Assembly: GCA_902364065.1 (NCBI GenBank) | Contig: CABJCJ010000004.1 | Span: forward strand, 1 to 64,000 | DNA length: 64,000 nt | Direction of reading: 5' to 3' | Source of the DNA: Veillonellaceae bacterium SB90 | GTDB taxonomy: Bacteria; Bacillota; Negativicutes; Selenomonadales; Selenomonadaceae | In this document: piece after piece, positions 34,448 through 43,406 of the stretch | Layout: each line of letters starts with the position of its first letter | Position numbering within the stretch: position 1 is the stretch's first letter | Translations under genes and position numbers: made by a program | Notes under the pieces: generated by a model | What the model saw: only the letters and a program-made list of their open reading frames with translations | What the model was told of the DNA's origin: nothing | Databases searched by the model: none

Positions 34448-36112
34448 ATGAGCAAGTTAAAATGGTGGCAGAAAAGTATCGTCTACCAGGTCTATCCGAA
34501 GAGCTTCCAGGATACGACGGGCAGCGGTGTTGGTGACATACCCGGTGTCACGCGTCATCTCGATTATCTCAAATCTCTCGGCACGGGAGCCATCTGGCTC
34601 ACGCCGGTCTATCCCTCGCCGATGGTTGATAATGGTTACGATATCTCGGATTACTGCGGCATCGACCCGTCGTACGGCACGATGGAAGACATGGAAACGC
34701 TGATTGCCGAAGCGAAGAAGCGCGACATCCGCATCGTCATGGATCTCGTCTTCAATCACAGCTCCGACCAGCATCCCTGGTTCCTCGAGTCGAAGAAGGA
34801 CCGCACGAATCCCAAGGCCGACTGGTACATCTGGCACGATGCCAAACCGGACGGCTCGGCACCGACGAACTGGCGCGCCATCTTCGGCGGCTCGGCCTGG
34901 ACATGGTGTGAAGAACGCCAGCAGTACTACCTGCACACATTCGCCGAAGCACAGCCGGACCTCAACTGGGAGAACCCCGAAGTCCGCAAGGCCCTGTTCG
35001 ATGCTGCAAACTTCTGGCTCGACAAGGGTGTCGGCGGCTTCCGCATCGATGCGATTGTCTACATCAAGAAGCCGGAATTTGCAGATGGGACGCCGGACGG
35101 CCCGGACGGGCTTGTCGGCATCCATGAGATGACGGCCAATACGCCGGGCATCCTCGATTTTCTGCATGAGTTCCGCCGCGAAGTCTTCGACGGCCACGAC
35201 ATCTTCACGGTCGGCGAAGCCAACGGCGTCAGCCCCGAGGAACTGCCGCAGTGGGTCGGCGAGAATGGCGTCTTCTCGATGCTCTTCGAGTTCAGCCATC
35301 TCGAACTCGCCTATCCGGAAGGTGAAATCTGGTGCAAGCGTTTCCCGTGGAAAATCACGCAGCTCAAGCAGGCGCTTACAGCCAGCCAGAAGGCCACGGC
35401 CAAGGAAGGCTGGTATCCGATCTTCTTCGAGAATCATGATCAGAACCGCTCGATGCACCGCTACTTCCCGGAAGGTACGGATCCAAAGACCGCAGCCAAG
35501 GCGCTCGCGACGATCCTCTACACGCTGCGCGGCACGCCTTTTGTCTATGAAGGCGAGGAAATCGGCATGACGAATGTAGCATTTCCGCACATTGAGGACT
35601 ATAATGATATCTCGACGCATGGTCAGTACGAATACGCGCTCAAGAAAGGCTTTACGCCTGAGGAAGCACTCAAATGCGTGCAGTTCCAGAGCCGTGACAA
35701 CGCGCGCACCCCGATGCAGTGGACGTGTGAGCCGAATGCAGGCTTCACGACCGGCAAGCCATGGCTGCCCGTCCATGAGGACTTCATGGACTGCTGCGTC
35801 GAGGCCGAGGCTGAGGACGGCGATTCCGTCCTGAGCTATTACCGCCGTTTGAACCGCGAGCGCACGACTGGTGCAGCCGCCGAGATCCTGCAGCAGGGTA
35901 CCTATGAGGAACTGCTGCCGGATGATGAACGCGTTTACGTATTCGAGCGTTCGCTCGACGATCATGCGACATATACCATCGTGAATTTCACGAATGAACC
36001 CGTTACATACGATGCAGGATTCCTCAAGGATGCCAAGCCGCTGCTCGGCAACTGCAAGAATCCTGAAAAAGGAAAGCTTAGACCGGCTGAAGCCGTTGTC
36101 TACATGGATTGA
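34448..36112 (+). CDS. GH13 alpha-glucosidase (GH13_31-like)
   Basis: 554 residues; AAAGGAG precedes the ATG. The (beta/alpha)8 barrel has DLVFNHSS, nucleophile Asp201 in GFRIDAI, acid Glu257 in GEAN and Asp331 in ENHDQ. In this subfamily the residue after the nucleophile sorts linkage: Val is found in oligo-1,6-glucosidases and Ala in alpha-1,4-glucosidases. Ala202 here favours alpha-1,4 bonds. No signal peptide, so it works on imported sugar. Trehalose-6-phosphate hydrolase is a less likely alternative. It lies between the PTS gene and a HAD phosphatase gene. Confidence 0.9.
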   Translation: MSKLKWWQKSIVYQVYPKSFQDTTGSGVGDIPGVTRHLDYLKSLGTGAIWLTPVYPSPMVDNGYDISDYCGIDPSYGTMEDMETLIAEAKKRDIRIVMDLVFNHSSDQHPWFLESKKDRTNPKADWYIWHDAKPDGSAPTNWRAIFGGSAWTWCEERQQYYLHTFAEAQPDLNWENPEVRKALFDAANFWLDKGVGGFRIDAIVYIKKPEFADGTPDGPDGLVGIHEMTANTPGILDFLHEFRREVFDGHDIFTVGEANGVSPEELPQWVGENGVFSMLFEFSHLELAYPEGEIWCKRFPWKITQLKQALTASQKATAKEGWYPIFFENHDQNRSMHRYFPEGTDPKTAAKALATILYTLRGTPFVYEGEEIGMTNVAFPHIEDYNDISTHGQYEYALKKGFTPEEALKCVQFQSRDNARTPMQWTCEPNAGFTTGKPWLPVHEDFMDCCVEAEAEDGDSVLSYYRRLNRERTTGAAAEILQQGTYEELLPDDERVYVFERSLDDHATYTIVNFTNEPVTYDAGFLKDAKPLLGNCKNPEKGKLRPAEAVVYMD

Positions 36113-36124
36113 GGAGGAAGCAGC

Positions 36125-36901
36125 ATGAAAGTAGCCGCTAGTGATTATGATGGAACGCTGTTCCGTCAAGATGTGATTGCCAAGAGTGATGCGGAGGCCA
36201 TCCAGAGATGGCGCGAGGCGGGCCATAAGTTCGGCATTGTCTCGGGGCGCGACCATGGCATGCTTGTCCCGCAGCTCAAGCATTACGGTGTCGGCTACGA
36301 TTATCTTGCCTGCAATAACGGCGGCATTATCTGCAAGGCAGATGGTACCGTCCTCTGGGAAGCCAGGATCGAGCCGCACATGCTCAAGGCGCTGACGAAG
36401 CTGCCGCTCGTACGCAAGTCGTTCCACTTTGCACTCTCGGCAGCGGACCGCACGTACCTCTGTCATGCTTTTGAAGGCACCTGGGTGCTGCGCGAGGCGA
36501 AGCAGTGGGATTTCCCCATTGTTCGCATTGAGGAGGATGAGGTAGACAAGCTGCCGCAGACCATCCATCAGTTCGCGCTTGGCTTCACGAATCCAGAAGA
36601 TGCTCTGGCGGCCAGTGCTGCTGTCAATGCCACGTTTGGCGATACTGTCCACGCATATCCCAACCGATGCGCGGTCGATATCACGCCGAACTGCATCAGC
36701 AAGCAGCAGGCCATCGAGCATACCTTGTCCCTGATGGGCTGGGAAGGTGCGGAGATCTTCGCCATCGGCGATGAGATCAACGACCTGCCGATGATTGAGG
36801 CATTCAACGGCTTCACCGTCGACACGGCCCGTGAGGAAATCAAGCAGAAGGCCCGCTGTGCATATGCCAGTGTCGGCGCGATGCTCGACGATAATATCTG
36901 A
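36125..36901 (+). CDS. Cof-type HAD-family phosphatase
   Basis: 258 residues with GAGGAGG upstream of the ATG. The catalytic motif DYDGTL is at residues 7-12, a SGR motif follows near 40, and GDEINDLPMI near 217 binds Mg2+. The large C2-type cap lies between motifs 2 and 3, as in sugar-phosphatases. It starts 12 bases after the glucosidase gene, so it may dephosphorylate the PTS product or a toxic sugar phosphate. Confidence 0.9.
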   Translation: MKVAASDYDGTLFRQDVIAKSDAEAIQRWREAGHKFGIVSGRDHGMLVPQLKHYGVGYDYLACNNGGIICKADGTVLWEARIEPHMLKALTKLPLVRKSFHFALSAADRTYLCHAFEGTWVLREAKQWDFPIVRIEEDEVDKLPQTIHQFALGFTNPEDALAASAAVNATFGDTVHAYPNRCAVDITPNCISKQQAIEHTLSLMGWEGAEIFAIGDEINDLPMIEAFNGFTVDTAREEIKQKARCAYASVGAMLDDNI

Positions 36902-36949
36902 CGGTTGCTTCTGGGGAGCAGCAAGCGTCAAGCTTTGGGAAAGAGACAA

Positions 36950-36980
36950 GAGAATAGCGGCCGATGCCGCTGTTCTCTAT
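36950..36980 (+). terminator. Intrinsic terminator
   Basis: GAGAA-T-AGCGGC pairs with GCCGCT-G-TTCTC around CGAT, followed by TATCTCT. The T-run is weak. Confidence 0.65.
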
Positions 36981-37101
36981 CTCTATATATTAATATAGGA
37001 TTATATGATGTGGTTTTCATATCGGAACATGGATAGATAGGGAGACTCATCATGTAAGAGATAAATTTTGAGAATCTTTAGAGGGAAAGGAAGTTTTTCA
37101 A

Positions 37102-38559
37102 ATGAAGCTCAACAAGAAAGCCCTGGCTATCCTGGCCGGCCTGACGGTCGGTATGTCCACGACGGCATTTGCCGCAACGGCGGACAGCTTTACCGATGTC
37201 CCGAAAGATCACTGGTCGTATGAAGCACTCGACTACCTCGCCAAAGAGGGCGTCATTGAAGGTATGGGGGATAATACCTTCCAGGGCGGCCGTGCGATGA
37301 CGCGTTACGAGATGGCTTCCATCGTCGCCAAGGCCATGCAGAAGAACGATTTGAACTTTGGCGACAAGACGGTTCTCGATAAACTCGCTGCCGAGTATTC
37401 GGGTGAGATTGACACGCTCAAGAAGCAGGTGGATCAGAATACCAAGGATATCCATGATCTCAAAAACGGCATTGCTGGCAAGTTAGAGCTTAACGGTTTT
37501 GTTCGTGTCCAGTATGACCATGATAGATATAACGGTACTACAGAAATGTCGGATGGTTCCACGAAACCAGATGATCATTTAGGGACAGACAATAATCGTT
37601 TTTATATGAATCTCAATGGCGCCTATAAGGTCAATGACTACTGGAAAGCGAAGTTCCAGCTCGAGAAAAACTCTTTCTATAACAATGGCCATGACCATGA
37701 AAATGAATCGGGTTCGTGGGAAGATGGTGCTACGCATACGCGAGCAAAACGTTGGTCGGGTCATGATGGTGATATCCAGCGCATCTGGGTGGAAGGTGTA
37801 GATCCGAAATCCGGAGACTGGATCAGCATCGGCCGTGCATGGCGTGGTCTTGGCCAGCAGAATGTCCTGTTCGGCACCGAGTCCGACGGCTTCCAGTTTG
37901 GCGTTCCTCTGAAGGGCACGGGTCTGACGGCTAGCGGCTTCTGGTTCAGCTCCACGGGTGCTGGCAACCACGAGAGTTGGTACGGCGTCGGCACTTGGGG
38001 CAAAGTTGGCCACAGTGCAGGAATTAATCTTGCTTATGCACAGAATTCCAGAGATAAGGGCGATGTTTACGAACAGAATACAAGTCATCTGGATTCTTGG
38101 GGCGATCATACCGTCTATTATGATAAGGCTTACGTGCTCAGTGGTTGGGCTGATCTTGCCAAGAATGTCCGCTTTATCGCAGATTATGTCAAGACGAATG
38201 CTTCGGATTATGCAAACGCAGTTGCCAATACAGCGACTGGTAGAAAACATGGCAATAACCAGAACAATAGCTTATTCCTGCGCTTGAACTATCGCGATAC
38301 GGATCTCCAGAAGCCAGGTACGTATCAGGCATATGCCCGTTGGTATCGCTACGGTGCAAACGGCACGATTTCCGGCGATGATGAGTGGGGCTCGCTGTTC
38401 TACAACGGCTCTGCTGGTAGCAAGGGCTGGATTATTGGTGCAAAATACGTTCCTTGGAAGAATGTGGAATGGGAGACGTTCTTCTCGAAACAGAAGCAGA
38501 TTGAGAACACCAGCAACAAACGCACGCTCGTCCGCACGCAGATGGACTTCCACTTCTGA
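37102..38559 (+). CDS. SLH-domain outer-membrane porin (OmpM type)
   Basis: 485 residues. A signal peptide runs to about AFA-24. One SLH motif (about 28-75: FTDVPKDHWSYEAL and ITRYEM-like MTRYEM) binds the peptidoglycan or its attached polyamine. A coiled-coil stretch (about 95-125, KKQVDQNTKDIHDLKNGI) leads to a beta-barrel of alternating strands ending in MDFHF with a terminal Phe. This layout ties the outer membrane to the wall in Negativicutes. The barrel is unlike those of the two other porins here and is rich in Asn, Gly and Trp. Confidence 0.92.
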   Translation: MKLNKKALAILAGLTVGMSTTAFAATADSFTDVPKDHWSYEALDYLAKEGVIEGMGDNTFQGGRAMTRYEMASIVAKAMQKNDLNFGDKTVLDKLAAEYSGEIDTLKKQVDQNTKDIHDLKNGIAGKLELNGFVRVQYDHDRYNGTTEMSDGSTKPDDHLGTDNNRFYMNLNGAYKVNDYWKAKFQLEKNSFYNNGHDHENESGSWEDGATHTRAKRWSGHDGDIQRIWVEGVDPKSGDWISIGRAWRGLGQQNVLFGTESDGFQFGVPLKGTGLTASGFWFSSTGAGNHESWYGVGTWGKVGHSAGINLAYAQNSRDKGDVYEQNTSHLDSWGDHTVYYDKAYVLSGWADLAKNVRFIADYVKTNASDYANAVANTATGRKHGNNQNNSLFLRLNYRDTDLQKPGTYQAYARWYRYGANGTISGDDEWGSLFYNGSAGSKGWIIGAKYVPWKNVEWETFFSKQKQIENTSNKRTLVRTQMDFHF

Positions 38560-38585
38560 TTTGAGCAATATACTGGTATAAAAAC

Positions 38586-38660
38586 GAACGATAAACTGGA
38601 ATACTGCTGTCCGCTGGGCAGCCGGGCCTTTGGCCCGCTCCCGGTTTATCGTTCTTTTTC
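38586..38660 (+). terminator. Long-stem intrinsic terminator
   Basis: GAACGATAAACTGG pairs with CCGGTTTATCGTTC, enclosing a GGGCC/GGCCC hairpin, and is followed by TTTTTC. Confidence 0.8.
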
Positions 38661-38674
38661 GAGGGGGATTTTGC

Positions 38675-41600
38675 ATGGAACGTAGAACGTTTTTGCGGCG
38701 TGCCGTCGGCATGTCGCTGACACTGGGCCTGATGACGGCACCCTTTGCCGCATGGCAGGCAGAGGTGCTGCCCGTCTTCTCGCAGAGTGTGGCCGAAGCC
38801 GCTGCTCCGGCTGCCGGTGCGGTACAGAAGGATGATGTCGTGCTCGTCGGCTCGCTTCAGGATGAGCTAGGCGCGGCCAAAGAATGGGACCCGGCCGATG
38901 CCAAAACCATCATGGAGTCCGATGGCAAAGGTCATCATGTCCTTGTCGGCCACCTTCCCAAGGGAAATTATGACTTCAAGGTCGCCGTGGGCGGTTTGTG
39001 GGATGTCAACTACGGTGCTAATGGTGAAGCGGGCGGCAAGAACATCCCGCTGCGCCTGCTCAAGGATCACGATGTCACGTTTACGTATGATGATGCCACG
39101 CATGCCGTGACGTATGATTACGCGGGCAAGGATGCCGAGGAAAAGGCGCTGGCCGCAGAAGGCCGCAGCATCGTGCTGACGGGCACGGTGCAGACGAAGG
39201 CCGGTGCGGCGAAAGACTGGGACCCAGCGGACACGACGACGCGCATGAAGGCCATCGGTCATGATTTCTATTCGTACAAGATGAAACTGCCGGCCGGTAC
39301 GTATTACTACAAGATTTCCGTCAATGGCAGCTGGGCCGAGAACTACGGCCTCGGCGGCAACTTCGACGGCGCGAACGTGCAGCTGACGCTGCCGAAGGCC
39401 CAGGAAGTCACGTTCTACTACAACGACAAGAGCCATCATATCGCGGACAGCACGAGTTACACCTTCCTGTCGGACGATGCACTGCCAGTTATCTCGGGCA
39501 GCTTCGGCGACGTCAAGGACCCTCTGATGCAGGATCAGATGCTCGACCATCTCTTCCAGAAGACAATCCCGTTGAACAAGGGAACGTATACGGTTACAGT
39601 CCGGATGCCGGGGGCGGACGCGCTGACGCAGACGGTTGATGTCGCCAAGGATGGTGATGTCACGTTCTATTACGACAGCCAGGCACGCCATCTGATTGCC
39701 GACGATGGGCGCATTCGGGCGGACAAGGTCTATCACGACAGCTGGAGTACGGATTATCGCGCGCCGTTTGAAGCCGTCAGGGAGGGCACGCCCTTGAGGC
39801 TCTCGCTTGCCACGGGAGCAGGGGATGTCACCAATGCCAAGCTTGTTGTTTACAAAGCGAAGGTCACGGCCAACGGCGGCGATGAATACAATCCGGATTA
39901 TGCCGACGGCACGGTCACGACGTATGCGATGACAAAGACGGGCACGAAGGATGGACAGGACATCTGGTCTGTCGCCTTCACGCCGCAGACGTATGGTCTT
40001 TACGGTTATAAATTCGTGCTCAATGACACGAAGGAGTACGGCGATGATGCCAAGCCGGGCAGTACCGGCGAGCTCAAGCTGCGCGGCGTCAAGCCGTATC
40101 AGGTTACGGTTTACCGCAGGGACTTCAAGACGCCGGACTGGGCCAAGGAAGCCGTCTGCTATCAGATTTTTCCGGACCGCTTCTTCAACGGCGACAAGAG
40201 CAATGACTATGCCCGTGCCAATGCGCGCGGCTATCAGCCCGTACAGCACCGCAAGTGGAGTGAACTGCCGGCCAACTACAGCAAGACGCCGGCAGCCGAC
40301 GGCGACAAATGGGAATGCAACGATTTCTTTGGCGGCGATATCGCCGGCATCACGCAGAAGCTCGACTACCTGCAGGGCCTGGGCGTGACGGCCATCTACG
40401 TCAATCCGATTTACAATGCCTGCTCGAATCATCGCTACGATGCCGTCGATTACGGCACGATCGACCCGTTCCTCGGCAATTTCCAGGACCTTGAGACGCT
40501 TTCGGCAGAAATGAAGAAACGCGGCATGCATCTCATCATGGACGGCGTCTACAACCATGTCGGCGACGATTCCATTTACTTTGACCGCTATGGCAAGTAC
40601 AAGACGGTTGGTGCCTATGAGTACTGGAGCCGCATCTATGACCTTATGAACGACAAGCATCTGACGGAAGCGGCGGCCAAGGCTGAAGCCCGGAAGGAGC
40701 TCGAGGCCGAGGGACAGGTTTTCAGCCCGTGGCATTGGGAGAACTGGTTCGAGATCAAAAACGAGAAAACTCAAGACATGATGGGCAGGAAGTACGCGTA
40801 TCACGACTGGCAGGGCTATGACAGCCTTGTGCCGTTCAAGGATGCCGATTATCCGGGCTCGGAACAGGGAACGGTACAGTCAGACCTCGGCGACTATCTG
40901 CTCTATGGCCGCAACGGCCAGAAGGGCGTCATCATGAAATGGTTCGATGAGGGCCTTTCGGGCTGGCGCCTCGATGTGGCGAAGGAGGTGCCGCCAGGAT
41001 TCTGGGCCGATGTCCGCAAGGAGGTCAAGTCCATCAAGAATGCCAACGGCGACGATCCTCTGCTATTGGGTGAGATTTGGCAGGATGGTTCTCAATTCTT
41101 CACGGGTGATACGTTCGATTCCGTCATGAACTACAAGCTCTCGTTTGCACTCGGCGATCTCTTCCTCAACAAGGGTGACGCCAAGGCTGCCGACGATGAG
41201 CTCAAGGTCCTGCGCCAGAATTATCCGAAGGAAGCACTCTACGACCTCATGAATATCGTGGACAGCCACGATACGGTCCGTGCGCTCTATAAATTCGGCG
41301 GCGGTTCCGACGGCGTGTCCCAGCCGACGAAGAAGGATTTTGACTACAAACTCGGCAAGGAACGCCTCAAGCTCGCGGCGACCTTCCTCATGGGCTACCC
41401 GGGCATGCCGACCATCTATTACGGCGATGAGGCCGGCCAGTACGGCAGCGGCGACCCCGACTGCCGCCGCACGTATCCATGGGGCAGGGAGGACAAAGAC
41501 CTCATTGCCTACTACAAGAAGGTCATCGGCGTCCGCAACGCCCATAAGAACATCTTCTCGTACGGCGATGTGGATACGCTCAAAGCCGACGGCGACATCT

Positions 41601-41818
41601 ACGTCTTCGCGCGCACGGCCGTCGACGGCAGTCACGATGCTGCCATCGTCGCCCTGAACCGCGGCGCAGCGGCTCAGACCGTAACCGTGCCGGCAGCAGG
41701 CTTCGCTGACGGCACCTCTTTCCAGGATCAGCTGACCGGCAGGGAAGCCGTTGTCAAAGATGGTCAGCTCACCCTGAACCTTGGTGCAAACCAGGGCATG
41801 ATGCTCGTCAAAGCATAA
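38675..41818 (+). CDS. Tat-exported multidomain amylopullulanase/neopullulanase (GH13)
   Basis: 1047 residues; GAGGGGG precedes the ATG. The N-terminus MERRTFLRRAVG has a twin-arginine motif and a hydrophobic stretch to about 45. Two X25-like starch-binding modules follow (about 52-150 and 165-265, each with WDPAD and GxYxxKxxxxGxWxxNYG), then a third less regular module and a CBM34-like domain (about 370-480). The GH13 barrel runs from about 490, with MDGVYNHVG, nucleophile Asp767 in GWRLDVAKE, acid Glu800 in GEIW and Asp866 in VDSHDT. It degrades starch, pullulan or glycogen outside the cytoplasm and would feed the alpha-glucoside PTS. There is no SLH or LPXTG anchor. Confidence 0.92.
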   Translation: MERRTFLRRAVGMSLTLGLMTAPFAAWQAEVLPVFSQSVAEAAAPAAGAVQKDDVVLVGSLQDELGAAKEWDPADAKTIMESDGKGHHVLVGHLPKGNYDFKVAVGGLWDVNYGANGEAGGKNIPLRLLKDHDVTFTYDDATHAVTYDYAGKDAEEKALAAEGRSIVLTGTVQTKAGAAKDWDPADTTTRMKAIGHDFYSYKMKLPAGTYYYKISVNGSWAENYGLGGNFDGANVQLTLPKAQEVTFYYNDKSHHIADSTSYTFLSDDALPVISGSFGDVKDPLMQDQMLDHLFQKTIPLNKGTYTVTVRMPGADALTQTVDVAKDGDVTFYYDSQARHLIADDGRIRADKVYHDSWSTDYRAPFEAVREGTPLRLSLATGAGDVTNAKLVVYKAKVTANGGDEYNPDYADGTVTTYAMTKTGTKDGQDIWSVAFTPQTYGLYGYKFVLNDTKEYGDDAKPGSTGELKLRGVKPYQVTVYRRDFKTPDWAKEAVCYQIFPDRFFNGDKSNDYARANARGYQPVQHRKWSELPANYSKTPAADGDKWECNDFFGGDIAGITQKLDYLQGLGVTAIYVNPIYNACSNHRYDAVDYGTIDPFLGNFQDLETLSAEMKKRGMHLIMDGVYNHVGDDSIYFDRYGKYKTVGAYEYWSRIYDLMNDKHLTEAAAKAEARKELEAEGQVFSPWHWENWFEIKNEKTQDMMGRKYAYHDWQGYDSLVPFKDADYPGSEQGTVQSDLGDYLLYGRNGQKGVIMKWFDEGLSGWRLDVAKEVPPGFWADVRKEVKSIKNANGDDPLLLGEIWQDGSQFFTGDTFDSVMNYKLSFALGDLFLNKGDAKAADDELKVLRQNYPKEALYDLMNIVDSHDTVRALYKFGGGSDGVSQPTKKDFDYKLGKERLKLAATFLMGYPGMPTIYYGDEAGQYGSGDPDCRRTYPWGREDKDLIAYYKKVIGVRNAHKNIFSYGDVDTLKADGDIYVFARTAVDGSHDAAIVALNRGAAAQTVTVPAAGFADGTSFQDQLTGREAVVKDGQLTLNLGANQGMMLVKA

Positions 41819-41860
41819 GGCGGCATCGAAGCAAACCCCTATTTTATTCCCCTATATTTG

Positions 41861-41891
41861 CTGTGCCGGTCTTTCCGGCACGGCATTTTTT
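41861..41891 (+). terminator. Intrinsic terminator
   Basis: GTGCCGG and CCGGCAC pair around a 4-base loop, extended by GC pairs, and are followed by ATTTTTTT. Confidence 0.85.
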
Positions 41892-41906
41892 TGCTTTTGT
41901 GCGACA

Positions 41907-41936
41907 TTGACAGCACATCAATCATCATGATACGCT
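41907..41936 (+). promoter_or_regulatory. Promoter of the S1/P1-like gene
   Basis: TTGACA (41907-41912) and TACGCT (41931-41936) are 18 bases apart; a TATAAA overlaps the end of the -10. Confidence 0.55.
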
Positions 41937-41961
41937 ATAAAAAGTGATTGGAGGGAATTTT

Positions 41962-42753
41962 ATGAATTTTAGCAGAAAATCAAGGATGATACTGGTGCCG
42001 GCTATGCTGGCTTCGTTTGGAGTATTGAACTTTATGCCGCCGCAGGCGGAGGCATGGACGGATCAGACGCATATGGCCATTGAGCGGGCGGCGGGACTCT
42101 CGAGCTATCAGAATGCCTGCGCGCCGGATGTGTCGAAGACGGTAGCGGCCATCAATCGCCTTAAGAAGAACGATGGCCAGGCGCATTTCTTCGATGCGTC
42201 GAAGCCGCCGACGCGCGAGGATGTGACGGCACAGCTTGAAATGATTGGCATGAGCCGGGATGACTGCCCGGAGGGCTATATCCTGGGCGCCATCGTCAAT
42301 GCGACGCGCAAGGCTAAGGCCTGGACGGAAATGGGCAAATTCGATGATTACAACTATGCGATTCTCGGCCATTACTGCGGTGATCTCTCCATGCCGCTGC
42401 ACATGTCCGTCTACGACGATTTCAATCGCAAGCATCATCTGAACATCGACCAGACGCTCACGCGCAAGGATGTCAAATGGGATGTCGATGCCGTGCCGCT
42501 CATTACGAAGGAAATGACGGTGGATGACAGTGTGCGTTTCCACAACGAAGATGAAATCATCGATTACATGCTGCAGATTGCCAACGAATCGTATGATCTG
42601 GCTCAGACCATACGCAAGGAAAACCGTGAGATCACGCATGACGAAGCCATTCAGCGCGTCAACCGTTCGGCCACATTCTTCCGCGCGCTCATGCGTTACT
42701 GTGGCAAGAACATCACATCGGATGAAGCCGTTCACTATGTCGTGAACCACTGA
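41962..42753 (+). CDS. Secreted S1/P1 nuclease / zinc phospholipase C-like protein
   Basis: 263 residues; GGAGGG precedes the ATG. The signal peptide ends near AEA-31, leaving a mature N-terminus WTDQTH. In the S1/P1 and zinc phospholipase C superfamily an N-terminal Trp and early His bind zinc, and the helix motif HYxGDxxxPLH is matched here by HYCGDLSMPLHMS (about 137-149). Further His residues in NRKHHLN agree with a trinuclear zinc site. Whether it cuts nucleic acid or phospholipid is open. The nearby nucleotidases make nuclease activity attractive. Confidence 0.75.
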   Translation: MNFSRKSRMILVPAMLASFGVLNFMPPQAEAWTDQTHMAIERAAGLSSYQNACAPDVSKTVAAINRLKKNDGQAHFFDASKPPTREDVTAQLEMIGMSRDDCPEGYILGAIVNATRKAKAWTEMGKFDDYNYAILGHYCGDLSMPLHMSVYDDFNRKHHLNIDQTLTRKDVKWDVDAVPLITKEMTVDDSVRFHNEDEIIDYMLQIANESYDLAQTIRKENREITHDEAIQRVNRSATFFRALMRYCGKNITSDEAVHYVVNH

Positions 42754-42826
42754 AGCCATAAAACACCTGATTGAAATCATTAATAGACAATAAAATGTTC
42801 ATTAAAATTACAGAATATAATCAAAA

Positions 42827-43026
42827 ATAGTATTTATGCGTGTACTAATCAGGTCATGTGACCCTTTTGGTCCATTCTCAACTTCTTATAATAAAAGATG
42901 TGGGAAAACAAATATCAGAAAACTCGCAAGAAAAGTGTAATGGGACAATTGTCGCATGGGGCCGTTTCCTGTGAGGCGATATTTGTCAGGAATATGTTGA
43001 TCAGAAGTAAGAATAGAGAAGAAGAC
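42827..43026 (+). promoter_or_regulatory. Promoter and leader shared with the second porin gene
   Basis: This stretch matches 48473-48651 in blocks: TGTACTAAT, CATGTG-CC-TTT, a -10-like TATAAT (42887-42892), TCAGAAAACTCG-AAGA and the palindrome GACAATTGTC (42943-42952). It precedes the interrupted porin gene. Confidence 0.65.
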
Positions 43027-43188
43027 ATGAAGAAAACCATCGCATCCGCACTTGTTACGGCTCTGGCTGTTGGTGCTGCATCCACGACGTTTGCAGCGGC
43101 CAACCCGTTCAGCGACGTGCCGTCTGACCATTGGGCCTATGATGCTGTGACGACGTTGGCACATGATGGCGTCATCGAAGGTTATGGG
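43027..43188 (+). pseudogene. SLH porin, 5' fragment, split by IS607 insertion
   Basis: 54 codons: signal peptide (MKKTIASALVTALAVGAASTTFA) and most of an SLH motif ending VIEGYG. Beyond 43188 the frame runs into the insertion and stops at 43227, giving a 66-residue product. The match to the intact porin at 48652 is close up to the break. The start is placed at 43027 by that comparison, although the frame is open further upstream. The rest of the gene resumes at 45432. Confidence 0.93.
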
Positions 43189-43357
43189 GAAATTAAACTG
43201 TTACCAAATATTTATATAAATCAATAAATATCTGGATAAATTTATCGACAGAATATCCTTCACACTAGGAACGAATGAGGAATCGTGTTAAATGGTTTCA
43301 ATTCCAATATCCCTGTCATACTGCGAACGGATAAATCTATATAAATATAATTAAATA

Positions 43358-43386
43358 TTGTAAACCTATTCGTCTTTTGGTAAAAT
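43358..43386 (+). promoter_or_regulatory. tnpA promoter inside the IS607 element
   Basis: TTGTAA (43358-43363), 17-base spacer, TAAAAT (43381-43386), followed by AGGAGGTG before the start codon. Confidence 0.6.
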
Positions 43387-43406
43387 AATACTAGGAGGTG
43401 AATGAG

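Noticed and set aside
34457..36949. 830-codon open frame on the minus strand
   Set aside because: It mirrors the glucosidase and HAD genes, which have clear catalytic motifs and ribosome sites; the antisense frame has neither.
42898..43026. Longer N-terminus for the split porin
   Set aside because: The intact paralogue starts at the codon matching 43027 with a clean signal peptide; the upstream part is leader DNA conserved at the base level.
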